DNA from: Isochrysis galbana | Taxonomy: Eukaryota > Haptophyta > Isochrysidales > Isochrysidaceae | Assembly: GCA_018136815.1 (NCBI GenBank) | Contig: CM030933.1 | Coordinates: forward strand, 2,839,144-2,903,143 | DNA length: 64,000 nucleotides | Reading direction: 5' to 3' | In this document: in pieces, positions 42,779 through 55,054 of the stretch | Layout: each line of letters starts with the position of its first letter | Position numbering within the stretch: position 1 is the first letter of the stretch | Made by a program: the position numbers and the translations under genes | Notes under the pieces: model-generated | Told to the model about the DNA's origin: nothing | The model's input: only the letters and a program-made list of their open reading frames with translations | The model's database searches: none

Positions 42779-43057
42779 CTACCCTTTTGAGCTGAGGACC
42801 TTACCCTTCGGCAGGCTAAAACGCCATTGTTTCGTTTTCCACAACGTAAAGAAGACAAGAAAGGTCAGTGCGACGCCCACTGACAGCCCGATTCCAGTCT
42901 TTATGGCGAAGTCCAAGTCTGAATGCTGCGAGAATGCCACGGTCAAGGCGAATGATAAGAAGATGATAACCAAAGACACAAGAAGAAATATTTGTATCGC
43001 CTTTTTAAGCCCAATAACATCGTATACATTTTTGCTCCTGATACGGTAGATCGGCAT
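42779..43057 (-). CDS. Small two-span membrane protein, low-GC, unidentified
   Basis: 92 aa. A basic N-terminus (MPIYRIRSKNVYDVIGLKKA), span 1 around FLLVSLVIIFLSFALTVAF, a short acidic loop (SQHSDLDFAIK), span 2 around LSVGVALTFLVFFTLW and a basic end (SLPKGKVLSSKG). Codon use is much less GC-rich than the surrounding genes (many A/T third positions), so it may be acquired. It lies in repeat-rich DNA with ttccgtcaa motifs on both sides (42205, 43107, 44093), so it could be cargo of a mobile element. No family is recognised. Confidence 0.55.
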   Translation of the reverse strand: MPIYRIRSKNVYDVIGLKKAIQIFLLVSLVIIFLSFALTVAFSQHSDLDFAIKTGIGLSVGVALTFLVFFTLWKTKQWRFSLPKGKVLSSKG

Positions 43058-43098
43058 GGTGCTCGCCTCTAAAGACGTGTAACGAATTTATTTCGTGA

Positions 43099-44107
43099 GG
43101 TGTCGTTCCGTCAATAGTGGGACATCAGTAGAATTGAGCGATCAGATGTCCACAGTTGTATTGTAGTTGTTTAACATTAGATCTTGTTAAAATTATAAGA
43201 GAGAGACGCTACCCGTCGCGGTGCCCCTGTGCCCTGTGGTGCCCCCATGGATTCCGACGACCTGGCCTCCTGGGTGCATTTGCGCTTGGTGGAAGTCTGG
43301 GAGCGCTCTTCGAGTTGAAACTGGTTGGAGTGAGCGCCTGGCGATGCAGCGCTCGTGGTGACCGGTGTGTGCATGAGCATTTCGATGGACGAGCAATAGG
43401 TGAGGAAGGGGCACGAGGAAGGGCAGGAGGAAGGGCAGGAAGGGCAGGGCAGGAGGAAGAGCAGGAAGGGCAGGGCAGGAGGAAGGGCAGGAGGAAGGGC
43501 AGGAGGAAGGGGGCAGGAGGAAGGGGGCAGGAGGAAGGGGGCATGAGGAAGGGGGCAGGAGGAAGGGCAGGTCCTTCCGCACTTTTCGCCAAGAAGGAAC
43601 GGCGTGCAGAAAAAGTTGTTATGCTGCATGATGAGTGGCAATCACACTTTGTTCCGCCCGTCCTCCGCGCCCAGAGTTCCCCCGCGAAAAGAGTGAACGC
43701 ACGGCGTGCACCTTCCTGGAAGTTGCTATGCGCACGCACGGCGCCCCCGCGGGGGGTGCGCCGGTGCACATCGCGCCGTGCCCACGCACGGCGTGCACAT
43801 GTGATTGCAAGTCATCACAGGCGCTGTGTAACGAAACATCTCTTATATGGCCAGTTTACGTAGTTGTGGGCCGCAGGGGCTACACACATGGAACGGGTTG
43901 ACATGCGCGCGCACGGCGTATCCGCGGGGGGACCGATGCACATCGCGCCGTGCCCATGCACGGCGTGCACCGATGTGATTAGCGAAGAAGCTTTGACGGC
44001 CTCTCTCTCTTATAATTTTAACAAGATCTAATGTTAAACAACTACAATACAACTGTGGACATTTGATCGCTCAATTCTACTGATGTCCCACTATTGACGG
44101 AACGACA
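43099..44107. mobile_element. DNA element with inverted repeats of about 107 bp
   Basis: The left arm (aggtgtcgttccgtcaatag, from 43099) and the right arm (to 44107) are inverse copies over about 107 bp with very few mismatches, both reaching gttaaaattataagagag. The interior has a purine minisatellite and GC-rich filler related to the tandem units at 42290. No transposase is found, so it is non-autonomous. No clear target duplication is visible. Confidence 0.85.
43398..43575. repeat. Purine minisatellite
   Basis: About 14 imperfect copies of a gcaggaggaagg-type 12-14-bp unit inside the element. Confidence 0.85.
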
Positions 44108-44109
44108 CC

Positions 44110-44350
44110 TGGGCGAGGGAGAGAGAGGGCGAGGGCGAGGGCGAGGGAGAGGGAGAGCGGCGGTAGGAGCGAGAGCGAGAGCGAGAGCGCGCAGCGAGAG
44201 CGAGAGCAAGAGAGAGGGGAGGAGGGAAAGAGAGCGGAGCGCGAGCCGCGGCGGGGAGCGAGAGGGGGAGCGAGAGAGAGGGAGAAAGAGGGAGAGGGAG
44301 GGCGAGGGAGAGGGCGAGGGCGAGGGAGAGGGAGAGCGGCGGTGGGAGCG
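44110..44350. repeat. GAGCGA-type low-complexity DNA
   Basis: gagcgagagcgagagg-type purine sequence. Similar DNA flanks the left side at about 42150-42200. Confidence 0.8.
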
Positions 44351-44452
44351 AGGCCTATCTCAAAATGTCTAAGTGTGTATGTACGAGATGTGACGGCGTG
44401 TAATTGTGTGGTGTAGAATCATATATCATATCGACATTTTCATAGTAACTGG

Positions 44453-44640
44453 CGGGCATCATTCGCAAATCTAACTCGCCCTGGGCATCTAGGGTAGTGC
44501 TAGTCGGCAAGAAGGATGGCTCCGTGCGCTTCTGCGTCGACTATCGCGACACTAATTATTCGAAGCTGCGAATCTCCGATAGCCCTCTCCCTCTCACCGT
44601 GGAGGCTATCGATCGTCTCTCGCGAGGCCAAGGTTCCAGG
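44453..44640 (+). pseudogene. LTR-retrotransposon reverse transcriptase fragment (Gypsy-type)
   Basis: Forward reading AGIIRKSNSPWASRVVLVGK, then a KDGSVRFCVDYRDTN motif and PLPLTVEAIDRLSRGQG. This is the start of a Gypsy-type RT palm and fingers (the SPW and FCVDYR signatures). It ends abruptly near 44640, where the sequence continues into a gag ORF on the opposite strand, so two retroelement pieces are joined head to head. Confidence 0.85.
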
Positions 44641-45529
44641 GAGATAATCGATCAAGTGCGCGGTGTCGGGGTTGGACCAGCAGATGCCCGTGTGCATGCG
44701 GTCGCAGTGGGAGCAGGGCTTCTTGTCCTTGTTGTTGTTGTTCCTACCACCTCCACGCCCACCTTGGCCAGCCTTGAAGCCCGCCTCATAGGCCTTCTTG
44801 ATGGCATCCGTGTCATCCTCGGTCTTGGTCGCTTGCATTGCACGTTGGCCCGGACGCACCGTGGAGCGCACCGCCTCATGCTTATGGGCAATGGCCGCTG
44901 CCTCCACAAGGTTCTTGTGCACCATATCAGGCCTCTTGCGGTGCTCAACCTCCAAGGAGCCCCATGCCTTGTCCACTTCACGAAGGACTCCTTCTCCACA
45001 TCCAATGAAGCTCGCTTTCATGTCGAGGCACAACTCGGCCACGGAGACTTCGCGCGCGGTGCCCTTGAGTCCTTGGAAGATGCCAAACATGTTGTCAAAG
45101 CGGTTGGTGACCTCCTCCCTTGAGGGGAACTCCTGGAGGTTGGTCATCTTGAGTGTGTCATACTCCATCTTCTTGTCTTCAGCCTTGTGCCTTGTCTTCG
45201 GTGTTGACCGCCACGTGCAACTCGTCGATGTGTTTGAACGCACGGTGGCCGTCGTACTTCTCTTCCTCCTCATCCGTGTAGAGCACATCCAAGGTGGCCA
45301 CAAGCTTGTCATCCTTGATGCACATGATGAGGAGGTCATATGCCTTGTTCAGTTCCACCTGGGTGGCTTCCTTGTCCTTGTCGGCGTCATCGACGCTTTC
45401 CGTCTTGTTCTTGAGCATCGCACGTCGGCAACCGTTCTTGCCGGCCATCGCGAGCAACTTGGGCCTGAATGCTCTCCATTCAGCACCATCCTTGTTGTAG
45501 AAGAAGATCTTGTCATTGTTCTTGTCCAT
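44641..45529 (-). pseudogene. Retrotransposon gag-like polyprotein, frameshifted
   Basis: The first part (45529-45179) starts MDKNNDKIFFYNKDGAEWRA and is capsid-like; it ends early because of a frameshift. The second frame resumes MEYDTLKMTNLQEFPSREEV, then a helical domain and a zinc knuckle PCSHCDRMHTGICW (CX2CX3HX3C) near 44690. The overall plan is Copia-like gag. No protease or LTR was seen, so it is a fragment. Confidence 0.7.
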
Positions 45530-46437
45530 GTCTCTTTGTCTCTCGGCGGGGGTACCAGATGAGTGGCGAAAGCTCTCTTGTTACTTGTCTCGTAGGGGTC
45601 TCTACCCTTGGACGGTCCGATGTCCGTTCAAACGACTCAACCGCCGTAACCGACTCAACCGCCGTAACCGACTCAACCGCCGATCACGTAACCGACACAA
45701 AAACAAAACCCCAACAAGAACAAATGCTTTGCACACCACCTAGCCATAGCTAGGCCTTGGGTTCACGACACACATGAAGCCTTGCATGAAGCCTTGCGCT
45801 TCTCAAATTACGAAAGAAGAGTCCTACAAGTTACGAGTAAAACTCCGCGGCGAACAAGCGCGATCAAGCGCGAAGACGCACGAAGTAGTAGAAGGTCGGA
45901 AGTCGATCGCGGATGCGATAAGCGATAAGCGGCAGAGAGCCCAAGCGTTAGACACACAAATAAAGAGCTAACCTATAACCTAGGGCCACGCCGGCCACCG
46001 GCCTCCACGCCGGCCTCCAGATACCCCGATAGAGTCGCACACACGCAAACGTGAAACAAGGGCGGCTAGCGACGGAGCGACGGACGAAGTTCAAAACCCA
46101 TACGATGAAAATGGACAGAATACAAAAAAAGACGTAAACGAACCGAACTGTTCATGCTGACGAAACCTCGTAGATCGAGTCCCTCGGAGGTCGGGGGGGG
46201 GGAGGGGAGAAGGGAGGAAGGGCGGACGGGGGAGGAGGAAAGAAGTGGGAGATAAGAGGAATAAGAGAAGGCGCGAGAGAGAGACGAGAGAGAGAGAGTA
46301 TGGAGGCGAATTAGAATCTATGACGGGAGCATGAGTCTTTCTGAGTGCCGACGGATGTGAGGGAAACGAAACACACGCTGATGCACCGACCAAAAATAGA
46401 TTTCTCCCCCCCCCCACACACACATAGACCAGAGATC
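45530..46437. other. No gene recognised
   Basis: Contains a short tandem ctcaaccgccgtaaccgact unit, about three copies (45636-45685), and unassigned DNA. Confidence 0.5.
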
Positions 46438-47435
<998 letters not shown>

Positions 47436-48239
47436 ATGTCGCTCGCCCTCCTCTCCCTCACCTCTCTCTCTCTCATGCTCACCCCCCTGCCGCGCCTGCC
47501 GCCCTCGGCGCGCACCCCGCCCAGCCCCCAGGCGAACCTCTTCGCTGACATGATGAAGGGGATCACCAAGCTGCAGGCCGGCGCCTACGACCAGCAGGTC
47601 TTTCCTCCCCTTTCCCCATCTTCCTCCCTCTCCCCCCTCGTCTCTCCTTTCTCTCCCTCTTCTCCGCTCCCGTTCCATCGTTGTAGCCCTCTGTAGGTCG
47701 TGTCTCCCTTTGCCTCCTCCCTCCTTTCGCCCTATCGTCACGCTCCCCCTTTGCTCTCTCCCTGCTCTCCTTCTCATGTTTCTCCTACTTCCTGGGATCC
47801 ACACCATAGACCCCTGGGACCCACACAATCGACCCCTCTCTCAATTTGCCCTGGTGTGCTCGAATGTCTTGACCATTGCCCTCGCCACGGCTTGCAGGCC
47901 ATCCGGGCGAAGCTCGACGCACAGATTCAGCGCAAGCCGTGCGTGATGTATTCTCTCACCACGTGCCCCTTCTGCGCCAAGGCAAAGGCGCAGCTCTCTG
48001 GAATGGGAACCGTCTACACCATTGTAGAGCTTGATGAGGAAGAGGAAGGCATGGCGATGAAAGCGGAGCTCGCCGAGATCACTGGGCAGACAAGCGTGCC
48101 GCAGGTCTTTGCGGGAGGTCAATTCATCGGAGGGTGCAACGACGGAGGCATGGGCGGCGTGCTGCCACTCGCCCAGTCGGGCAAGCTCCAAGAGATCCTC
48201 ATCAAGGCGGGCGCCCTCTCAGCCACCCAGCGCATCTAG
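47436..48239 (+). CDS. Glutaredoxin, organelle-targeted, two exons
   Basis: Exon 1 47436-47597 and exon 2 47898-48239, with a 300-bp intron (CAG|GTCTTT ... TTGCAG|GCC); frame intact, 167 aa. The N-terminus, MSLALLSLTSLSLMLTPLPR, is signal-like and followed by a Pro/Ser-rich stretch, which fits plastid or ER targeting. The catalytic motif is TTCPFCAKAK (CPFC dithiol). The glutathione-binding TSVPQVF and GGCND elements are present in normal order. Dithiol glutaredoxins reduce disulfides and glutathionylated proteins with glutathione. The C-terminus ends SATQRI. Upstream DNA is microsatellite-rich. Confidence 0.93.
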
Positions 48240-49569
48240 AGTAGAACAGGGCACAGCGCACTTTTGGTACGGCGCGTCGCCGGTAGTGCGATGGCACTAG
48301 GCCCCAGCTGTCGGCTGCCCCGCTGGATGCCTGATGCGCTTTGCTGTCGTTTTAGCACATTAGTGCATCATCTCAGTCCTGTTTTTAGTGGGATCCACTG
48401 ATGCACAAAACATGCCACGACATGTCGTCACATCACCATGAATTGTCGTCACTTCACCATAGAGTGAATCGTTAGGAAATGCATCGTTCACGAGTGCGAG
48501 GGCACTTTCATGTGCAATGGAGCCGTGGCTAGTCTACGCTTATCATGAATGCTAGGTCATCTGAAGAAGCGGCCTACAAGTGGCGATCAGCCACGGCTTC
48601 TTGTCGGGTTGTCAAGGAATGGTGGGTCTTCTTTTTGGGTTCAGGACGGCAGGGCGCGCCAAGACGCTCAAATGCTGTCTCTAATGCTGATGAACTGCCG
48701 TTGCGCCCGACTGGCCCTCGCCGCTGCTCAATGCCAGTTGGTGCAACGGAGAGAATGCCTCAGATTGTTCGTCAGCTTTGCATGTGCCGCGTCCGTCTGC
48801 GCTACATGGCAGCATGGAGCATTGCCGTTGTGATAACTACGGCACACGCCTCTTGCCGCCATCCGCAGCCTGTTAGCGGCTCTCGGCGTGCTTTAGTTGT
48901 ATGCATATCCATACTCATCAATGTCATTTTCGGAAGCTTCTTGATTTTCCTAACCCCGCTAAGACGCTAAGACAGACATGCCTGATTGCAGCAGGGAGAG
49001 GGGTAGCACATGGGGAGCACAAACAAAAACATCCATTCGTGAAGGTGCCTGCTACACTACTAGATGTACTCCTCACCCCAGGACCTCCGCCGGAGATCGC
49101 CCTTGCCCCACTCCCGCTCCCCTTCGCCGGCCTTCCGCGCTCCCCCCCCCCGTTCCTTTGTCTTCGGTTTCGGGGGGGCGGCCCATGTGCACTACTTTGG
49201 GCCTAGCGTTGGCGGGGGAGGGGGGGGGGCTCTTGCCGCGCGGTCGAGTGTCGGCTTGCTCTATGGTGCCGCGTTGTGGGGGCCCAGGGCCCAGCCATTT
49301 GGCTTTCCCCTTGCCCTTGGGGCTTGGGGTTCGCCGTCTTACTGCGGGGTGCCTTGCTTGCCCCTCGCGCCCAGGTGCTATCCCAACGAGCCTCAGCCGG
49401 AGATCATAAATCACATTTTATGATCTCGGATCTCCGAACGGCACTAATCTTATGATTGGTCGCCATGGAGGGGGGCCTCGCGGCCCCGCTTCTGGCAAAT
49501 TTCTCGTTACGCGGGTCACCCGGCCCTTCGCGCTGCGTTCGCACGCGTTGCCGTCCCTCGGATGCCACC
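48240..49569. other. No gene recognised
   Basis: The 3' flank of the glutaredoxin gene, then unassigned sequence. GC-rich with G-runs (49168-49228). Confidence 0.4.
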
Positions 49570-49842
49570 ATGACGGCGCCGCGTCTCGACGACTTAGACC
49601 GCGACGTCAAGGAGTGGACCGACGCCAATGGCTGCGCGTACTGCGCCTTTCGTCCCCGGGCTCCATCTGGTACGCCCGAGGCAGACCTGTGGAAGTATGG
49701 CACGGGCGACGGAGCTCATAACCCCGTCGTTTGCCAACCGTACATTCGTTTTCTCTGCGAAGGCGGCAGTGGCGAGTGTGGTAACGACCCAGAAGTCCAC
49801 CGCCGCCTCCGCACGATGGTTGTTCTCCGTCCGGCCCAGTAG
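49570..49842 (+). CDS. Short unidentified ORF next to an integrase fragment
   Basis: 90 aa, MTAPRLDDLDRDVKEWTDAN then CAYCAFRPRA and EGGSGECGNDPEVHRRLRTM. It contains six Cys in all, so a metal site is possible. No family was recognised. It may belong to the retroelement whose integrase remnant follows. Confidence 0.35.
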   Translation: MTAPRLDDLDRDVKEWTDANGCAYCAFRPRAPSGTPEADLWKYGTGDGAHNPVVCQPYIRFLCEGGSGECGNDPEVHRRLRTMVVLRPAQ

Positions 49843-49863
49843 GTCGCCGGCGGGGGCACGGAC

Positions 49864-50175
49864 TTGAGCACTACTGAAGCCTATCGCCACGAAGGCGTAG
49901 GGCTAGTGGAAAGAGCTTTACAAACTCTCCTCACGATGACTCGAGTCTCCAATGAAGGCGGCGCCCATTGGGTCGATCACCTTCCGTTTCTCCTCATGTC
50001 TATGCGAGCGACCGCCGGTCGCGTGGTACCCAAGTCACCCGCGGCTATCTTGTTTGGACGGGAGCTTCGTCTTCCTGCTCAACTTGCTTACCCTGCTCCT
50101 CTTGTTCTCGAGTTGCTTCCATCTCGACCTCCACGCGATGCTGTCACCTACGCCACCGACCACCGAGCTCAATAA
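49864..50175 (+). pseudogene. Gypsy-type integrase fragment
   Basis: The frame reads GVGLVERALQTLLTMTRV, then HWVDHLPFLLMSMRATAG and SPAAILFGRELRLPAQL. This is the end of an rve integrase core: the conserved Glu in the LVERALQ helix (catalytic E) and the SPxxxLFGRELRLP hallmark. The preceding core with the other catalytic Asp residues is missing. It is truncated debris of an LTR element. Confidence 0.8.
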
Positions 50176-50605
50176 GAAGCTTCTCGAGTCGTGGCGTTCC
50201 GCCCTCGAAATTACTCAAGAAGCCCAACGTGAATCGATGCGCTCCGCCTCTCAAAAGTGTGGAGATGGACTGTTCCCAGGATCCGGGTAAGGCTCCTGAG
50301 ACTCCATCCTTGGCAACCCACGCATCCGTAGGCGGCCTATCGACTTGGGTAGCGGGTGAAGATACTTGGGAAGGCTTGGGCACGGGTGCAGTGGTGACGG
50401 GGTCCGCGCGCGGCGGCGAGGGCGGATTTGGCGGTGCAGAGGGCGATGGTGGGTCCATAGGAACAGATTGAATCAATCTCTAGTGGGTGATTTCTAGCGA
50501 GAGACCACACACAACTCAGTAGGGGCTCAAGGGTACGAGGGGTCACGGCATGGCTTCGATCGCAGAGCGCTGCGACGGTTGCTGGATGCGTACGAAGACA
50601 CGCCA
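50176..50605. other. No gene recognised
   Basis: Sequence that could be a further part of the decayed LTR element; nothing to name. Confidence 0.35.
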
Positions 50606-51481
50606 CCCCGGCCAGAGTTTCGATCCAAACCCACCCAAATTTCGATTCGAAATTTCGATCACTTTTCAGCAAATTTCGAGCCTCGTTGGCCCAAATTTCG
50701 ATCAATTTCGATTCGAAACTTGTGCTTGTGCTTCGCCGAGCGTGCGTGCACACGGCACACGCCCGACGCGCTGCATGGCTGCATCGCTGCATCGCCTACG
50801 AGGGGTGATGGAGGGACGAGGATGCACATTAATAGTTCATTGTCATTGCCATTGTCGTCATTGTTCACTTATTTATTGTTCACATTCACACATTATTTCT
50901 CTCTGTGGTCAACCCACACTAGCCCATCAGCCCACACAACACAAGAGCACACCGCATACATACTTGCACGATCTCAGCCCACGGTCCATTTGTTGTAGCG
51001 ACTCATCAAGGCCACTTGCCACTTGCAGGTGGTCGGGTGGTCTATCAACACACCAGATTGTTGCTCCCCATACATCACACACAAGAGAGAGAACACACCC
51101 CATTCGTCCCCTCACAGTCCTCGGCGTCGCGCGTCGCTTCCGTCGTCGCTGGTCGCTGGAGTTCTTCTCGCGAGAACTTCTCATTCTCAGATGACGCATC
51201 CAGCTCCAGTACATCTTGAGGGCGCGGGGAGGGTGGGAGTAGGAGCTGCCCGGAGCTGCCATCGCCACCCTCGTCCTCATCTTCCATCCACCACCTGCCG
51301 TGTCCGCTTCTTGGCGGCCGACCGGCCTGCGGGCGCCATCGCGCCCCACTCCCACCAGCACCCCACGCGCGCCGCGGCGCGCGCCGCGGCCCCAAATTTC
51401 GATTTATTTCGTTCAAAAATGTTGGTTTCTATGTGGCCCCCAAACTTATTAGAATCGAGTTTCTCGAAACTCTGGCCGGGG
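50606..51481. mobile_element. Candidate element bounded by an 18-bp inverted repeat
   Basis: ccccggccagagtttcga at 50606-50623 and its complement at 51464-51481. Inside both ends are cccaaatttcgat-type motifs. No coding content and no clear target duplication, so this is tentative. Confidence 0.4.
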
Positions 51482-51863
51482 CCAACGCGTCGCGATCCGC
51501 GCGCGTGGGTCCCGCGCGCACGCCGCGCTCGCGCGCGCCGTTCACGGGCGGCCCCCAGCCCGAGCTCCGCTCTAAAAAAAACAGTGGCAAGCACGGGGAG
51601 GGCGTTTGAAAAAACAGTGAAAAACACTGTTTTTGGCCTCCAAAAAAACACTGTTTCTGTCTTTCACAACTAGGCTTAGGACCGAGGATTCAGTTATTTG
51701 TTACAATATTTTATTGGTCCATCTCATCACTCTTGAGACTTGAGAGGGCCCTTCAGAGGGCAGGAGAGGGAGGGTCCCATTCCAACGGTATCATCATGGG
51801 TGATCAGTACGTAGGCTGTGAAACCCACCCCTCTAGACCGTTTGCTTTCCCCTCTCATCTGCC
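51482..51863. other. No gene recognised
   Basis: Includes aaaacagtg / cactgtttt inverted bits at about 51575-51655. Upstream side of the ORF at 51864. Confidence 0.4.
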
Positions 51864-52862
51864 ATGTTTTATTCAATAACTCAACGGGGAGAGAGAACGA
51901 GGAGCAACCGCCGGCCTCACATAACCAGGTCGGAGTTCAAGAAAAGCATCTCTCTCTTCCTTGGTTCTTGGTGGCTCCACCCAGCAATCAAGCCAGATCG
52001 TGGGTGGCGGAGGTCGGCCGTGGTAACGAATGTGTGGCAGTGGGTACACTCTTTGGGGTTGCCCCTCGCCGCGGTTGATAAGGCAGAGGAGCAGTGGAGA
52101 GAGACGTTTGCCGAGCTCCCGCCCAATGGAATGGTTTCTACAATTCCGGCCAGCAAGAGGTTGGTGTGGGAGGAATTGCCAGTGCAAAGTATGATGCCGT
52201 CTGCAAGGGTAGCAGATTCGATTGGTGCAGCGGGCTCATCCAGGGATCAGATTGAAAACCCGGACTTCGACCCTATTGTGAGTGGGCAGCGCCCCGCAAA
52301 TGTGGTGGAGCACGAAGCAAGCGAGCACCGCATCCAGGCCCGAGCAGCAGCAAGGGCGGCTGGTCGCCTTTCCCCGATCTTCCTGAGCGAATACGTCGTA
52401 TTCAAAACTCCTTCCTTCGGTGGTGGCTGCAGCAAGTGTGCATTGGGGAGAATAGCCCGTGCACCTTTTGACGGGGGAGGCACTCCGAGCGATTTGTTTG
52501 ACATCTCGGAGTATGAGCACAACGAGAACTCGGCGTACGCTGGATGGACCGGCCATTTCACTGTTCTCGACAACCCGGATCACGATCCGACCAAGCCAGG
52601 GAGTCTGAAGCGACTCAAGCACAGGAACGTGCCCCGAGGGGACATAGTGGTCTCCAATGTTCAAACCTTTGTTGTTGGTGGAGGGCGACAAGGTGAGCGT
52701 AAGCTCTTCCTCACAGAATGCTCTCTGCTAGCAATTCAGCAAGCTTGCCCTCACCTTCCATGTCCAGACGAGCTGCCCCCTGTGCATCGGCGCCGAGTAG
52801 AACAAACGTTGAGTGCTGATGAAATAAATGCAGCGTATGCTGCCATGGCTGCAGCACAGTGA
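51864..52862 (+). CDS. Unidentified 332-aa ORF
   Basis: One exon. The N-terminal 45 residues may be non-coding. Coding-like parts include WWLHPAIKPDRGWRRSAVV, VDKAEEQWRETFAELPPNG, a CSKCALGRIARAPFDGGG stretch, AYAGWTGHFTVLDNPDHDP, GDIVVSNVQTFVVGGGRQGE and LFLTECSLLAIQQACPHLP. No domain was recognised. The composition is more AT-rich than the conserved genes here, and the ORF sits between repeats, so it could be part of a transposable element as easily as a host gene. Confidence 0.45.
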   Translation: MFYSITQRGERTRSNRRPHITRSEFKKSISLFLGSWWLHPAIKPDRGWRRSAVVTNVWQWVHSLGLPLAAVDKAEEQWRETFAELPPNGMVSTIPASKRLVWEELPVQSMMPSARVADSIGAAGSSRDQIENPDFDPIVSGQRPANVVEHEASEHRIQARAAARAAGRLSPIFLSEYVVFKTPSFGGGCSKCALGRIARAPFDGGGTPSDLFDISEYEHNENSAYAGWTGHFTVLDNPDHDPTKPGSLKRLKHRNVPRGDIVVSNVQTFVVGGGRQGERKLFLTECSLLAIQQACPHLPCPDELPPVHRRRVEQTLSADEINAAYAAMAAAQ

Positions 52863-53489
52863 GTTTGCACGAGCGTGTGCGTGTGCACGTGGCATGTGTG
52901 TGGTAAGTAGTGAATGAAGGCTATCCATTGACATCCTGCTACGCTACTATATCGCACGGGGGTGAGAGTTGTAGCTAGTGGTGTGTGCGACGACGACACT
53001 ATACGCTATACCCAACCGTCCGTGCCCCCCTCCCTCCCCCGAGCAATGTGTGATGTAGTACATGCCCCTTCGCTTCCCTTGGCCTTTGCTGAGTGCGCTT
53101 AGCTTTAGCTTCCCCCCCCCCCTTCCCCCCCCCTCCGTCACTCTTTTTGCCAAGAGAAGAGGCGAGTGGGAGTCCCGCCCCCCCTCCTCCCGTGCGGCAA
53201 GGTGTGGCTATCGCGGCGGGCAAGAGGGCAAGAGGCCGCACGCGGGCGAGAGGTTTGGTAAATGAGTAATGAAGCTCCATTGAGCTAATGTGTAGTGTTT
53301 AGCGCGAGCTTGCGTTACGTGCTCCATGTCAAGATCATGTGCATCGCCCAAGCAACGCCCACTGCCACTAGAAGATAAATTCCAGCCGTTGTACTCCCCC
53401 CCCCCCTTCCCCCCCCAAACCACTGAACCCCCCCTCCTCTTGGACTCACGCTTCACGCGGGATAGGGGGAGGCTTTCAAAGTGTCTTGC
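52863..53489. other. No gene recognised
   Basis: Contains poly-C runs (53113-53137, 53397-53417) in unassigned DNA. Confidence 0.45.
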
Positions 53490-53760
53490 TGTGAATGAGC
53501 TCTAGGGGGGAATTCCGAACTCCATCCTTTATCGATTATCGATTATCCCCCCAGGGAGCTCCGTGGGGAAGGGGGGAAATTCTAGATTCCATGCTTTGTC
53601 GAATATCGATTATCCCCCCCCCGCCAGGGAGCTCCAGAGGGGGAATTCTGCTAGATTCAGACTCCGTCCTTTATCGATTATCCCCCCCTAGGGAGCTCCA
53701 GGGGGGGGTTTGAAGATTCCCTCCTTTATCGATTATCCCCCCCTTGGGGGGGGGGGTCTC
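53490..53760. repeat. Imperfect tandem repeat, about 65 bp, four units
   Basis: Each unit has an agggagctcca-type start, a G-run, and cctttatcgattatcccccc. Unit lengths vary. Confidence 0.8.
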
Positions 53761-53962
53761 TGGGGCTAGGAGCCCACCAGGGGCTAACACATCATCTAGC
53801 TCTGCATCTGAGCCGATGAAACTTGTCTTTCACAGTGGCAGGTACCCCCCCCCCCACCTCAGCTTGGGGGGGCACACATGCTGCTTGTGAGGCTGGGCTG
53901 AGGAGGGTGCTTGAGGAACAATTGCGAAAAAGAAGGGTGAGTGGGCAGCCTTGGTCGCAACG

Positions 53963-54118
53963 CTCAAGGCACGGTCTCCCAGAGGGAGTTACACGTTACG
54001 CATCATGAGGTTGGATCTTGTGCAAGGCTGCCCCACCCCTCTGAACAGTGGGTAATGGTAACTCGTAGGAATGCAAGGCACGGTCTCTCATAAAGAGAGT
54101 TACACGTAACGCATCATG
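53963..54118. repeat. Direct repeat of about 45 bp
   Basis: caaggcacggtctc, then gagttacacgt and acgcatcatg, at about 53966-54006 and 54075-54117. Confidence 0.65.
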
Positions 54119-55054
54119 CATCCTGTGGTAGTTTAAGGACATTTCGGTCCCTATATTTGAAAGGATGTGTGCACCAACATACTCTTATCAAGCAATTTGC
54201 GTGGCCTTGCCATCTGATGAAGAAGCCACACAAATAGGTGGATGGAGCCGTGAGGGCTCTACGTCCCCTGTCTACACGCAGGAGTGAACAGGCGCAGGCT
54301 CTCACAAAACATCACCACTAGCCCCGAGACAGCAACAGGAAAAGAGTGACGGGCTCGCCGAGAATGCACCAGCGACCACCCACCGTCCACCACCCCAAAA
54401 TGTGCTCTTGTGTGCTACCTGGGCGCCAAAGAGGCACGAACAACACGGGTGGTGCCAGAGGCGGGTACGGCGCGTGCACGAGACATAGCAGTGTTGGCAC
54501 CCATGAATCACCATCCATCAGGGCGAAACGTGCCATGTCTGAGGGCCGCAAGGCACACACAAGGCACACGCAGACATGAACAAACACGAGCCGCGGATGG
54601 GAGGTGAGGCAAGCTGAGACCGTGCATCGTGCATGGTCTTCGGGCGCCGACATGACGGGCGAAGCGGGGAGAGGAGAGAGCGAGTACTGGCGTGCCCACG
54701 CCGCGTGTGACGCCGCGACAGTGCCCAAGCGCATTGAAGAGCTGGGGAGTGGCTGCATGCTGGCCAGACGGGCACGGAGACGGCCCCCTAGACGCGACGA
54801 GGAGGGACGACATCCCCGGCTGCCCGGGCGCAAGCTCCGGGTGCGGTGGGTGGGCGGGGGACCTCGCGTGTAGCCCTGAGGGGGCCATGTGGGGGCGCGT
54901 CGGGAATCTCGCGCGGAGTGAGCGCGCCCCCCCCCCGCGCTCCCCCCGTTTCCGCTGGGGAGCCTTGGGGGCGGGGGGGGGACGAGAGGCGCTGCCAGAA
55001 GATGGACGGGGGGCGCGCCAGACACTCATCTGGAGCCAGGCGCCCCCCCGGCCC
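54119..55054. other. No gene recognised
   Basis: GC-rich. No supported ORF. It may include upstream exons or the promoter of the NBR1-like gene. Confidence 0.4.

Noticed and set aside
42290-44107. CRISPR-like repeat array
   Set aside because: Repeats are long, few and unevenly spaced, in a eukaryotic context with no cas genes.
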